Assembly: GCA_963693305.1 (NCBI GenBank)
Contig: OY855903.1
Span: 54,129,650 to 54,193,649 of the forward strand
From: Meandrina meandrites
Taxonomy: Eukaryota; Cnidaria; Anthozoa; Scleractinia; Meandrinidae
Length of the DNA: 64,000 bases
Reading direction: 5' to 3'
The translations under genes were made by a program, and so were the position numbers. A model generated the notes under the pieces. The model searched no databases, had not been told where the DNA came from, and saw only the letters and a list, made by a program, of their open reading frames with translations. Shown piece by piece: positions 1-10,642 of this stretch. How positions within the stretch are numbered: position 1 is the stretch's first letter; every line of letters starts with the position of its first letter.

Positions 1-5
1 GGATC

Positions 6-151
6 AAATGCAAGGCTGATCTAACAGCTGTAAAAAGGTATATTTTACTTAGCCCAACATTTCGGTAAACAACACTATCCTTCATCAGCTGCATAAATAT
101 TGGGCGAAGTAAAATATACCTTTTTACAGCTGTTCGATCAGCCTTGCATTT
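6..151 (-). repeat. Foldback with hammerhead-like core, U1
   Basis: The two ends (from 6 inward and from 151 inward) are about 60-nt inverted arms, broken by a few mismatches. On the minus strand the loop reads CTGATGAAGG, a short hairpin, then ACCGAAATGTTGGGC (88 down to 52). CTGATGA and GAAA around a helix are the invariant core of hammerhead ribozymes, which are known in Penelope-like retroelement ends. No clean UH cleavage site with a closed stem III is obvious, so activity is doubtful. The upstream flank, seen at 21594-21651, recurs at 59440, so this is a repeat-family terminus. Confidence 0.6.
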
Positions 152-154
152 TAA

Positions 155-611
155 AGTTTCGGTATAACAATCTTACTCAGGCCTCGCGCACAGTGAAATA
201 TTTTTTTTTGAACTATTTTCAAATGTATTCCGGCTTCATCAAGGAAGATAATGGTGAAATGAGCGTGATTAACTAAACGTAAAAGCCATTGAAAAGTGAA
301 TGCATGCCACTTCCTTTCAGATGCGTATTATAATTTTCTCTTTCAAACAGCGACGACGGGTTTGTACTTTCGAATGGTAAATCAACATGCAAACGTTGAA
401 TAAATATGGATTAATAAAGAAATGTCACTTTGTGTTGTTGAAAATGATCATTGGCTTTTCGAATGTGAACAACAGGTAAAGTTGTCCTAAGAGGAAAGTA
501 ACCGACCTCCTTTTCCTATATTCGGCTTTAACGTTTAATTTTAAGTGCATGCTCTCCTCTGTCGACAAGTGCAACGTTCGAGGCAAATAAACAATTCAGT
601 CCGTTCTAGGA
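155..611. other. No gene seen (3' side of anchor exon)
   Basis: AT-rich non-coding sequence between the foldback and the membrane-anchor exon, presumably intron of the minus-strand sulfotransferase gene. Nothing else recognised. The U2 equivalent is 21806-22262 and the U3 equivalent 45626-46092. Confidence 0.5.
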
Positions 612-905
612 TTATAAATGGTCAACTGAAACAGAACCCATCGGAAAATCGTTCAAAAATAAGTGTCGAGTGGTGACGGTAGGGCGATCTTCAACGTAAA
701 AGTTGGACACAGGATCTTTAACCTTGGAGTGGCCTGTGTGCACTGACTGAATATTAAATAAGTTTTCAGCAACCAAACGGTTCACTATACCTCTAGAAGA
801 ATCTTGATCCAAGAGCTTGTTTGAAATCCACAAGCCACCAAGACAGAAACAGATGACAATAAACAGCAGCTTATTCCTGTACCATAACCGTGATTTTCCC
901 AACAT
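612..905 (-). CDS. Sulfotransferase anchor exon, gene 1 (5' part only)
   Basis: Encodes a short basic N-terminus (MLGKSRLWYRNK), a 17-residue hydrophobic stretch (LLFIVICFCLGGLWI and neighbours) and a polar stem: the layout of a type II Golgi membrane anchor. The start at 905 is preferred over an upstream ATG at 1001, because in U3 a 1-bp change upstream shifts the longer frame while the frame from this ATG survives a 6-bp in-frame deletion. The frame runs to a stop at 612, but the real exon probably ends at a donor I could not fix. The catalytic exon of this gene would lie before position 1. Linking it to a sulfotransferase rests on the same order in U2 and U3. Confidence 0.6.
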   Translation of the reverse strand: MLGKSRLWYRNKLLFIVICFCLGGLWISNKLLDQDSSRGIVNRLVAENLFNIQSVHTGHSKVKDPVSNFYVEDRPTVTTRHLFLNDFPMGSVSVDHL

Positions 906-1001
906 GGTGGGTGGTTGGTAACAAATTGTTTGTGCGTGTCGCAGGCTTTTCTCTTCTCGGGATGTATTTTTTATACGAGTAAAGCTCTCAAAGATTACCA
1001 A

Positions 1002-2667
1002 GCAACTAAATTTATGTAAAAGCTCGAATTAATTTCGTGATCTGATTGGTTAAAAAAGCGAGACCTTAGGGCTTTTTTTGGTAAAATACATCTTATTAGA
1101 CATTTTTGTTTTTTGTTTAAATAATTGTTCTGTTTTGCGAAATTGCAGTGAGCCAAAATTTAAGAATAATTTTCCTTTTTAAGAGAAACGCGCGCGATCG
1201 TGTCAAACAAGGGAAAATCAATCAGATTCGCGTTTCTATGATCTAATACACAATAGGTGTTTTATAATGCTAAATTTGACAAGAGGCATAAATTAGTTTA
1301 TTTATTGAGGAAAAAAACTTTCATCGAACCGCATACTAAAAAAACATTTTTGCTGCCGCATTCTAATTTTGTGTCATTTATGAATAAACATAAAACAGCT
1401 TTTTTGTGTGTGAACGGAACTCTATACTCCAGAACTGTGCCTGTTCCTTTTAGATATCCTGGGTTTTTTTGTGTGTACCGTTTTCGGTTTCCTGCTGTTG
1501 GTAGCATGTTAAATTAGCAACCGCTCTCTCCATGCCAGGCTCGACGTTGCCTATGCCGTGAAATAACGAACTGTTCTTCCATGCAGCGCCACTGCTGTCT
1601 CGGGCTCGTAGGTCCGATAACTTTTTGCGCGATAAAATGTTCTTTAGTATACACCAATCAAAGTCTTTTCAGTTTTTTTTTGACTAGCATCACATCACTC
1701 TTTGTTATTTTGCCACAGCAGATCAACATGATGTCTGTTGTTTCCTTAGTAACCTATTTTAAAACAGTAAAAATGCACGTCCTTTTTGCATTTTCTTTTG
1801 TACCTGTAGTTTGGCCACGGCACGGTGTTCTGTCTTTTCCGTTGGTTCTTATAGCGCGAAGCGAAAAACCGCAACAACACTTTTCCTTTCGTTTCTCGCC
1901 CGAGGAGCATATAGCCTACAGTGGTTCTGTTCGTAGTCTATCGTTTTGCTTTAGCTGTTCCTTTCACTCATTCAGTCATTCGCTGTGGCGTAGGTCAAGT
2001 AATTAATTTTCTAATCATGAATAATCATAATACTGTCACGTTTCAGGCCGTAACATGACAACCAACTGTTCTGACAGGCTTGTTGTCTCAGCCAGCTGAT
2101 TTGTTTTTCGCTCACTAGGAAGACTGCCCACAGGCAATCGCATAGAAATAATCTGCCACAAAATAAAGAGCGGGAGACTGGGGAGAGAATGTAAGAGCAC
2201 CCCATGATCTCCTTCTCGTCGCCCTCCGCGGCCACATTGTCTTTAATCTTTTCAGATCCGATATGCTGTACATTTTCACTGTTTTCACATGGTTTTGTCA
2301 ATGGGCGGGCTTTCGAATTTGAGCCCTCTCGGATTGCCATTACCAGCGAGCACTTTATAGACAACTGTCTTCACGCTAGTTGTTCTATTCTGTGCGGCAC
2401 ACACTCTGCTGACGAGACCCAATCAGGTCGAAACAGCTGTCCAGAGTTTGCATTTTTGGCTTTCAGTTTGGACTCTATCATGTCGTTGTCCCGTTAAGGC
2501 TTTTCATTTCTACGTAGTGTCAGCCTTGCAGTTTATTGTCTTTGTATTTTATTTTTGGCTGATTAGAGCTGTCAGTAGCTCCTACGTACACCAGCAGCAT
2601 TTTCGTCCGCGGTCCCTTGCTTTCATTTGTCTTTAATACGGCCTACTTTCAAGGCTCTTTCCTTCTA
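1002..2667. other. 5' flank of anchor exon; no gene seen
   Basis: Non-coding region upstream of the minus-strand gene, expected to hold its promoter or 5' UTR. Open frames here (for example 1581-2006) have no recognisable domain and read as chance. A similar frame survives at 48565-48948, but overall DNA similarity explains that. The U2 copy is 22653-24318. In U3 the equivalent is interrupted by the insertion containing 46678-47997 and has a roughly 0.5-kb deletion near 49148. Confidence 0.5.
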
Positions 2668-2671
2668 TTAA

Positions 2672-3804
2672 GGTGATTCCACTGAATTGCATTGCGCATC
2701 CTTGCTGCGCATGAGTTTTCGCGTCATTTAGTGTGCACACGAGCGCTCGCGCACACAACATTACGGCATTTCCTTCAGATTAAGCTTAGCAGGGAAATAA
2801 ATGGTTATTTTTTTCTAAACGAGCACGGTGACCCCCATTTTTTAATGCATTAACTTAAATGACATGCGGTTAACTACAATATATCGCGATTTAAAGAAAA
2901 GTTGATTATTCTATTTAACAATTAGATTATTCGCTCTCAATTTCTATGAGGTGATAGTTGATGAGGCCGCAGGCCGAATCAACTATCACCTCATAGAAAT
3001 TGAGAGCGAATAATCTAATTGTTTTAGTAGAATTCTGACTGAAATAAACGCAAATAATGGTTTCTAGTTATTTTCCTACGCATTATTGAACTTAACGGTT
3101 TAACGAAATCGCACGCATTGAATTGTCCTTGGTAAATTTGCAGTTGTTTACGCGCGTGCACCCGTTTTTCAATAATTCCAAGCTTTTAAAGTCAAGAAAC
3201 CGCTAATGTCCTTCTTTTAGTCTTCTCGGCAATTTTATTAGCCATTTACATTTAAACTTCCTTCCAAAACTTCGGAAAAACGATAAAAACGTGGCATTCT
3301 GTGGACGACCTTCGGCAACTGCACACTAATGGCTGATAGTGTTCAATAGCTCAGCCAATCACATTGCAGCATTTGCATTAGTGTACAAGTAGAATTCTAC
3401 TAATTTGAGATATTTTTATTTGAATGCTTTAAAAAGCACGTATTTTGGTAGTGCTGCTTACGTGCGCACGCAGCAAAATCTCTAATTTCTTTTATAATCT
3501 TAATTCCAGTTCAATTAAAATAGTTTGTTATGTAAGATTAAAGTCTATTTTGTATAACTGCTTCGCTGTTTTAATGCAAGAAATGTTTGTTTCTAGAAAT
3601 GATAGTGCCCTTTTCGGATTACTAGGGTCCCTATTACAAACCTCGTGGGTCGTATATTTACCATAATAGCCATCCAGGTTGCACAAAAAACGAGCACGGT
3701 GACCCCCATTTTTTATTGCATTTTTGCAATGCTCATAACATAATTTTGAACTGGACCAAGTCTTAGAAAATTTTGATTACTGCTTCTTTCTCAGTGGAAT
3801 CACC
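2672..3804. mobile_element. TTAA-flanked DNA element, family T, copy a (U1)
   Basis: Terminal inverted repeats begin GGTGATTCCACTGA and are flanked by TTAA (2668-2671 and 3805-3808), as in Kolobok or piggyBac-type target duplications. Two internal direct repeats of ACGAGCACGGTGACCCCC lie near 2819 and 3690. It holds no transposase frame, so it is non-autonomous. A foldback MITE is nested at about 2917-3413. Confidence 0.7.
2917..3413. mobile_element. Foldback MITE 1, U1
   Basis: Segment of about 0.5 kb absent from U3, hence an insertion. Its left part is a perfect 44-bp inverted repeat (2919-2962 with 2978-3021) around a 15-nt GC-rich loop. Its right end carries a motif (GCTGATAGTGTTCAATAGCTC at about 3332) that recurs at the right end of foldback MITE 2 near 5519. 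No coding capacity. Confidence 0.65.
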
Positions 3805-3808
3805 TTAA

Positions 3809-4572
3809 GAAAAGGCTTGACTTTTCTGGTAGTTTCGTACATTTATGGTTATAGATCTGAATTTATTTGACATTTTTACAAGATTTTGTTTGACGCCAGT
3901 TGTTTCAGTTTAGGGGGCTCCAGGGTTCGTCTGCAGCCTTCAGTTTTTTTTGTCCACGTGAGTCCGGTGATCGCTTACGGTTCGTCTGCGGCTGTCCACA
4001 CGAGAACAATAAAATGAATCATTAACGCTCCAATATCTATCAATCGAGGACACCTGGGTATAAGAACCTGAATTTCGCATGACGTCCGTGTTTAACGATT
4101 TATGCGTTTACGCCGTTGGTAATTGATTCATTCTGAAGAGCGTATAATACAGGGGTTTATGTAAGACAAGCTACGAAGGAGATAGGTGCTAGGTTAAGTT
4201 AAGACAGGGGTACACCTAAAGCCCGTTTTCCCCCGCTGAACTTGGGTTTAATGCGAATATCTCGTCCGCGTTTCAAGCATTCCCAAAACCCTCAGCTCAT
4301 TTCACAAAGCTATGTTTTAGCGGTGTTTTGTAACTTTTTTGGTGATTTTTGGGGATGTTTGGGAAGAGATAGTTTTTCTCAAAGGATTAGTAAGATTTGA
4401 ATTAAAATTTGAAGTTTAAAATTAGTAGATTGACATCCAAACAGTCCCCTGACAACCTGGGGTACTCTTGCGTGGGGGTCAACTGTCTGTGGTGTTCCAA
4501 AAATAATTTTCTTCCATCTATCCCTTCTTTAAACCTCTTAAAATTTCACTAAAATTCCCGTTTACCCCCACC
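3809..4572. other. No gene seen between T elements
   Basis: AT-rich non-coding sequence, conserved in all three units, with no recognisable domain or structured repeat. The U2 copy is 25460-26223 and the U3 copy about 49836-50590. Confidence 0.5.
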
Positions 4573-4576
4573 TTAA

Positions 4577-5018
4577 GGTCATTCCACCGAAATAGCACTG
4601 AACATAGATTTTCAAGCAAACTTTGCCCACTTGTTGATTATCATGGGAACTCAAAATTTTTGAATTAAAAAAGGGGGGTCACCACTTTCGTTTAGGAGCA
4701 GAAAGACCTTGTATTTACCACATAATTCCTTAAAAATTCCATTGCGAATACTGGAAAAGTACACTTTTTCGGTTATAATCTTTTTTTCAAACATAGAAAT
4801 TGATCTGTATTCATTTTATAGAAAGAATTTGATCGTTACACCCAAAATACGTGAAAAAATTCATAGGTCCCCATACTCGTTTACGAGAAAGCGACGATTT
4901 ATTTCTCTCGCGGGCTAAGTTGCATGAAAAAAAGCCGCCATTTTGTTTATGTGCGCGCGCTAATTAGGCGTTAAATTCTGCGCATTAAGGATGCGCAATA
5001 CAATACAGGGCAATGACC
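4577..5018. mobile_element. TTAA-flanked DNA element, family T, copy b (U1)
   Basis: 442-bp element with ends GGTCATTCCACCGA and GGGCAATGACC inside TTAA (4573-4576 and 5019-5022). The internal block (GGGGGGTCACCACTTTCG at about 4674) is the inverse of the ACGAGCACGGTGACCCCC motif of copy a, so both belong to one family. Confidence 0.65.
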
Positions 5019-5224
5019 TTAAAGGCAGACAATTGCATAGCTACTTTGACATTTACATCTAATTTACAGTGGATACAAGTTAAAACGCGCCTTTTAACAT
5101 GTTTATATAACAACGAAACAAAAATGGAAAATACTCCGAGGAAAATGGTCCCCCGTCTCTGCTTCAGAGAAACGAGAAAATGTCGCCATTCTATAGACGA
5201 CCTTCAGCCACTGCACACTAATTA

Positions 5225-5591
5225 ACAATTATTCACCGAAGTGGAGGTGAATAGTGGTGGATATTTACCGAGCCGCGAAGCGGCGAGGTAAATATCCACC
5301 ACTTTCACCGACACTGAGGTGAATAATTGTTTTAGTATATACCACACAAGTTGAATAACTAGCGGACCAAAACATTACTTTCGGTACCCAAAGCGACGCG
5401 CGAAGCCATTTTGTTTCTCTTCCGCTGCTCGGAAGTGAATAGTACTTTGCTAATCACCTCCGAGTTAACCAATCAGCGCGCGCGGAAAGCACTACTCACT
5501 TGTGCGGTATATACTAATGGCTGATAGTGTTCAATAGCTCAGCCAATCAGATTGCAGTAATTGCATTAGTATACTAGTAAAATTCTACTTA
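5225..5591. mobile_element. Foldback MITE 2, U1
   Basis: Left part (5225-5330) is a long imperfect palindrome built on ACAATTATTCACC and a GTGGATATTTACC arm around a GCCGCGAAGCGGC loop. The right end shares the CTGATAGTGTTCAATAGCTC motif with foldback MITE 1, so the two are relatives. U3 keeps the right part (about 51131-51371) but lacks the palindromic left part. Confidence 0.55.
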
Positions 5592-5594
5592 TTG

Positions 5595-7597
5595 AATATA
5601 GGCCAATGGGAGAGCTTACAATGGAAGGCATTTTTACGTCTGAAATTTCAGGGAGCTTTGTATGCGTCTGTTTGTGTCGGGGGGGGGGGACTAATTTACT
5701 ATTACGGTGTGATTTTCAGCATGTAGTCCCTTTAAAATGCCTCTCTTTCAATACACGCATTGTAGCGAATCTGCAGCTGGCCAAGCAGGAAACGAACGAT
5801 TGCATTAGCGGTGGCCTCTCGCACAGCAGGCGTCCGAGAGTAAAACCTTTACATGCTCGATTGCATGTTACAGTTTCGGATTTTACATAATACTGTTATT
5901 ACTTATCACAAATTCCTTAGTATTTGGGGCATATGTCGAGATCCAATAGGGATGAGATAAAAATCAGCTTATTATTTTAACTATAAAATAAAAATTGTTT
6001 TGGCTCACGGTGTTCAATGTGACAGTGTTTTCGCTTGCAGGGATTATCTCCAACACGGGAAACCAAAGATTTTAAGACTGAAAAACACGACAACCAGTTC
6101 TTTGGCCGTTTGTACGCCGACACGCAACGACTCTAAAAAAAGCGATTGGCGGGAGACAAAGAAAAAAGCAAAACCACGTGAAAACAGATAATTGTCAACG
6201 AACATCAGAAGGAGGATAAAGAATCAACAGGCCCGTACAGACTCAGTCTATCACATGACTTTGTCATCAAAACAAATGATCGTGGAAGTCAATTGAACGA
6301 GTGTGACCGCTATTGATCGGGCTGAAAGGTCACTTTTTAAATCCCGTTTTTAAACAGGAACGCTTCAATCGATTTCATAATCTTTCAAAAGAAACTTAAA
6401 ATAATACGAAGTTATAAACTTTGGTTATTTGTTTTAGTTGTAAGTGGTTTTCCGAAGCCTTCTTTTTCAATAAAATGTGAATGGTTTTCATATGCGACGG
6501 TTATTTTTTTGTAGTAGCCTCAAAAACAGTCAAGGTTTAGTTACAACAAGAAACATGATAATCTGAACCGTATATTATGGCAGATTTCCCAAACGAGCGA
6601 TTTCTTAATTTTGCTTTTTAAAAAGCGGTCTATTCCTGCGTCTCTTTTAATTGCCGCACAAACGCACGTAGATGCCTATACTGACCTAGTACCCACCATA
6701 TTTGTCGTTTAAAACGCCAGTGTTCTAAGAAGTCTAAAATATCGGAGAATTACATCAAAATCTTAGCATTCAGTAAAAATGGTGGTTTTATGCCAAATTA
6801 TTAATAAAATCAAAACAAATAAAATAACTTAAGCTGACGTATACCTCAAAATTGCCGATTTGTTTAGCATTCTTTTCAACCTGGAAAGAGTGAGTAGAAT
6901 ACATCAAAGCTCCAAGTTCGGGCGTGTTACGTTCGATTGGTGTAATGAATTTAGGACGGAAAGCTAGGTCCTTTTGCTTTCCAAGTTTTTGTCGCTTTGC
7001 AAGCCCATCCTTTTATTTTCATGAGTTATTCTTTGTTGTTATGTAACACAATGCACACTAATGGCACCGCATTATTTTACACCTACTCAGAGTACTTCTA
7101 TTTGTTTCCAGTCTTCATACCTTTTTAATTATTTTTTGGTCGAATTCAGGGGTGGTTAACTACCAAATCCACCCCCCTCTAAATCACCACCATATTTAAG
7201 ATGTCCTTTTAGTTTATCACAAAATATTTCCTTGTCACTGCGAGAGACAACATGGAAGTTTGTTTTTTTTTTAGGAAAAGTGGACAGAAAAAAAAAACAA
7301 TTTCTTCCAAACCCTGTTTTTTAGGGACTTGCTTTTTGGCAATGTCTTAGTTTAATTCACGGGAAATATCTTTTCCCTTCCAGATGATGTCATTCCAAGG
7401 GTATTACTAAGTTTTCGTTTTCTCGAGTTGGTGTATGTATTTTAGTTAAGCTTGTCTTCAGCTGTGCGCCAATTAAAATAATGCTTAGTATGATTGTTGG
7501 GACAGTTATAAGATGTTGTAAATCAAGCCAGCTCGGACAGAAAACGGGAATGTATGAAAGGAATAGAAGGGATTAGATGTGTGAACTGCCGGTGGCT
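5595..7597. other. No gene seen
   Basis: About 2 kb of non-coding sequence shared by all units (27246-29248; U3 about 51372-53730). It includes a run of nine to ten G near 5681 that is shorter in U3. Frames such as 5606-5890 and 6000-6191 have no recognisable domain. U3 retains about 120 bp near 53210-53335 that U1/U2 lack. Confidence 0.45.
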
Positions 7598-7606
7598 TCA
7601 AGGCTG

Positions 7607-7760
7607 GGTCGCCCACTACCTCTCGGAACGAGTTATTTCATTGGTTCCTAAAACAATACATAACAGGCTATAACAATGCCCCTATCCCTGAATAACAATA
7701 GAGGTAGTGTTTACAGCGGGCGAATGAAAATAGAGGTTTTAGAGAGGTAGTGTCTTACTG
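7607..7760. mobile_element. 154-bp MITE with 9-bp target duplication, U1
   Basis: Flanked by direct repeats TCAAGGCTG at 7598-7606 and 7761-7769. U3 has a single TCAAGGCTG at the same place with no insert, which is an empty site. Ends are inverted (ACTACCTCTC and GAGAGGTAGT). A 9-bp duplication is typical of Mutator-like elements, so a MULE-derived MITE is likely. Confidence 0.75.
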
Positions 7761-7904
7761 TCAAGGCTGCCTAGAAACCTGAAAGTCATAGCTAGTGGGG
7801 AATAGGGTGAAAAGGGAGAGGAAGCGGCAAAGCAGTGATATCCTGCATATGATGAATCAGACACACAGCCGTCGGACTTTCCAAACGCCCTACGAATCTA
7901 TGGG

Positions 7905-9250
7905 TGCTTGGCTCCTTTGTTTTTTCCCAACACCATCGCCTGGTATTTTGAACTGGCCCTTTTCATCCCATTTTGCACAAACCATTTATCAGCACAGCAA
8001 GATCAGTGTTAATGGTTTCTTCAAATCCAGGAAGGTAATTTATCTGCATAAAGATTTGTGTATCGCCGGCGTAAGTTGACAGCGTACTCTCCTTAATAAC
8101 ATAATTATGAAAGGTTTTCATAAAGATGTTGAATATAAGGGGCCGGGAATTGATCCTTGAGGGACACCATTACATATTGATTGCCACTTTGAAAGTGTGT
8201 CCCGCAGTCTCACTCTTTGGAATCGATTTGATAAGTAATCCCTTCTGAGAGCAGTTGTTGCTTCGTCAGCTCCATATTCTTTCAGTTTCAAAGAGGTAAG
8301 GTGTCAAAAGCCTTCGACAAATCCGTAGAGGCCATTGTGATCGTTTTGTTGTCATCAATTTCTTTCTTCCATTGTTCGGTTAAGCTTAGAAGTGCTGTGT
8401 CACAACCATGATAATTCCTGTAAGCAAACACATATTTATGATAAATTCCTTCAAACTGTGGTCTTATTCGGTGATGTGCAAGTCTTTCAAAAACTTTCGA
8501 AAAAGCAGAAAGAATCCTTACGGGTCGATAGTTGATTTTCAGTAGGCTGCAATCCTTTTTGAGAACTGGAGTCATCTCAACAAGCTTCCACGGTTGTGGT
8601 ATTTTAGTGGAAGTTAAAAACATGATTTATCAGTGTACTAAGAAGATAGCACAAAACTTCCATCGATTCTTCGACTGCTCGTGGAGAGATCCCGTCACAT
8701 CCAGTAGCCTTTAAGATTCCTCATTACCTCATAAACTTCTGTTCGATTCGTGTTGCTTATCGACACATTGGGCCTGTTTATTAAATTATTTGATATGTGC
8801 GATAAATCAGCTGGTGAAGTAGAACTGGTGAAGAATTCATTTAATGTTTCGGCCACCTCTTGCGGCTGATGATTTTGTCGCCCTCCTTTAATGTGATTCC
8901 ACTATTGTTTACATTTTTGCGGGAGTTAACACAGAGAAAAAAGGAATCGCTGAAATCTGGCAAAGCACAGAGAGAGCATATCCAGTCCACTGATGGGTTG
9001 TTGAGATAGCACTGAAAGGCCCTGCTTGACATTTTTAAACATCTCACGTGCGACCAAGTGTTGCAATCAGCACATAAAATAGCATTTTGGTTCCCTCTTA
9101 CGGGTTTAGCACATTCGCGACAGGGATATTTGGCGGTGGACTCATTCTTCGGACCAGGATTTGGTGAGACATCGCCAGAAATCAGACGTCTTTGTACTTG
9201 AAATGTGCTGACGCCAGCAGCAGTGTATAATAATCTTCTTACTTGAAAAC
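7905..9250 (-). pseudogene. Non-LTR retrotransposon relic: PHD finger plus reverse transcriptase (U1)
   Basis: Read on the minus strand. A PHD finger with all Cys4-His-Cys3 ligands (PCREC, ILCADC, WSHVRC, WICSLC) lies at about 9145-8950. The RT fingers and palm follow at 8623-8288 (NYRPVRILSAFSKVFERL and DLSKAFD, motif A), then motif B (GVPQGSIPGPL) and motif C at about 8170-8040. Motif C reads YAGD instead of YADD, so the catalytic dyad is broken, and frames shift between blocks. The endonuclease normally between PHD and RT is missing, implying internal deletion. CR1/L2-like affinity is inferred. Confidence 0.8.
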
Positions 9251-9504
9251 GCCTCGATCGTAGCTAAACATTTGTTTGTAATAAGGGAAGTGTCCTCGAA
9301 GCAAAGAAGTGTGGTTTGGCGGCTTGTGAACTTCTCGCAGATGTAAAACGAGGAGTAAAAGCGACAATGGTGTGCCGCTCATTCAGACGCGTCTGGCCGC
9401 CATCTTGCCTCTTGCCGGCGAAAATCGACATATGTTTTGATATATTTTCGTCTTGCCTTGATTGAGAAGATATCTGCCAATAGCCCTTTTTATTCTTTAA
9501 TAAA

Positions 9505-10530
9505 TCAATCAACCATTTGCTGAAATGATCCCAAAAAGGTACTTCCTTTCGGTCTTGCTGAAACCTCCTTTCTCTCTGGTGGGACAGACATGTAACCATA
9601 TGGCTGGAAGCATCCTTGGGTAGAAGACTGAACAGACTCGGCTGGTGGCTGAGCTGACATAATCGTCTCCATGAGCTGAAGCTCGTGTCTCCGGGCCATC
9701 TAGTTTTTTTCGCGATAAAACTCAAGGACACCTTTGGTTGGGCCTCTCTCTAACACCGTCTCCATGCATTCAACAGCACTCGAGACATCTTTTTTTCTTT
9801 TTTTCCCTCGGTTTTTGACTGGTACAAAAAGCTTCCTATCATCTGACGATCCGTTATCCATACTCTCCTCGCTGCCCTCTACACTTGCTGGACTTGCCCT
9901 TGACTGCTCATTAACACCTTCACTGCTGCCACAAGTTGGTTCCACTGCTCTTTCAGGCTGACACGAATCACGAGTTTTAACGAGAGCAAACAGCACGGGG
10001 AACCAGGGCCCATAATTCTTTTTCTCCTGGAAGCGATCAACACCTGTCGCGGTTTTGATGGTAAGAGCCACCTTTTTGCATTCGCTTATCAGCTTCTTTA
10101 ACTTGTTTCTCACCTGCTCCACAGTGAACACAACGTCATCACCACGTGCTTCGAAACGTTCCTGGATATCTTTAAGCAACTTGCTATAACGTCGTTGTCT
10201 CTTGAGTTTTTGGAATTCGTGAAGAGAATCTTTCTTTTTGTAATATTCACTGTTGCAAACGATGTCCACCATATGAGTAACGTCTTCATCCTTCCAATGA
10301 GATTTCCTTCCAGGACCAGCTTTCTTCTTCTTTGCCCGATCGGTTTTCCGAAGCTTGCTAAAATCAGGGTCGCTGTCTTCCTGGTCTCCTTCTTCGCCTT
10401 GCCCACTGTAATTTCCATAGCCAGCTATTGGAATGTTTTCGTCAAAGGGTTCTTCTTCGTTGGGTGATATATCACCAACCTGCTCTTCGGCGGAGGAAAT
10501 TTCGTTGACATTCCTTCGCCAAGCCGCCAT
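9505..10530 (-). pseudogene. PIF/Harbinger-type Myb/SANT-like protein with in-frame stop (U1)
   Basis: Minus-strand frame. The start at 10530 (MAAWRRNVNE) is preferred because the longer frame to 10644 runs into the terminal repeats. An acidic leader and a basic patch (RAKKKKAGPGRK) precede a trihelix/MADF-like DNA-binding domain (HWKDEDVTHMVDIVC to LISECKK). A Ser-rich linker and a KNRGKKRKK nuclear-localisation-like stretch follow. A TAG at 9702-9700 interrupts the reading frame, which then continues as MARRHELQLMETIM to 9505, the coil usual at the C-terminus of such proteins. Such Myb-like proteins accompany Harbinger transposases, but no transposase is present here. Either one nonsense mutation or a shortened protein. 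Confidence 0.65.
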
Positions 10531-10642
10531 GTTTTTACATCTAGCGGGAATTTCGCGGGAATGACATTCAATGCCCAACTCCCCGCAGGAACGCAATCCC
10601 GCGGCAAATCCCGCTAAAAATAATTTATGAATTCTGTTTGGC

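Noticed and set aside
1001..1002. Longer N-terminus (MVIFESF...) for the anchor exon starting at 1001
   Set aside because: U3 has a 1-bp change that breaks this extension, while the frame from the inner ATG is preserved.
1581..2006. 141-codon plus-strand frame repeated in all units
   Set aside because: No domain and hydrophobic low-complexity composition. It is conserved only as much as the surrounding DNA and lies opposite the sulfotransferase promoter side.
2919..3021. Possible terminator or microRNA precursor
   Set aside because: A perfect 44-bp hairpin fits a foldback MITE better: it is bounded by an insertion absent from U3 and a relative lies at 5225. Small-RNA data would be needed to argue otherwise.
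9264..9731. 155-codon frame overlapping the end of the Myb-like gene
   Set aside because: Shadow in another frame; the family-like C-terminal coil (MARRHELQLMETIM) is in the Myb frame.
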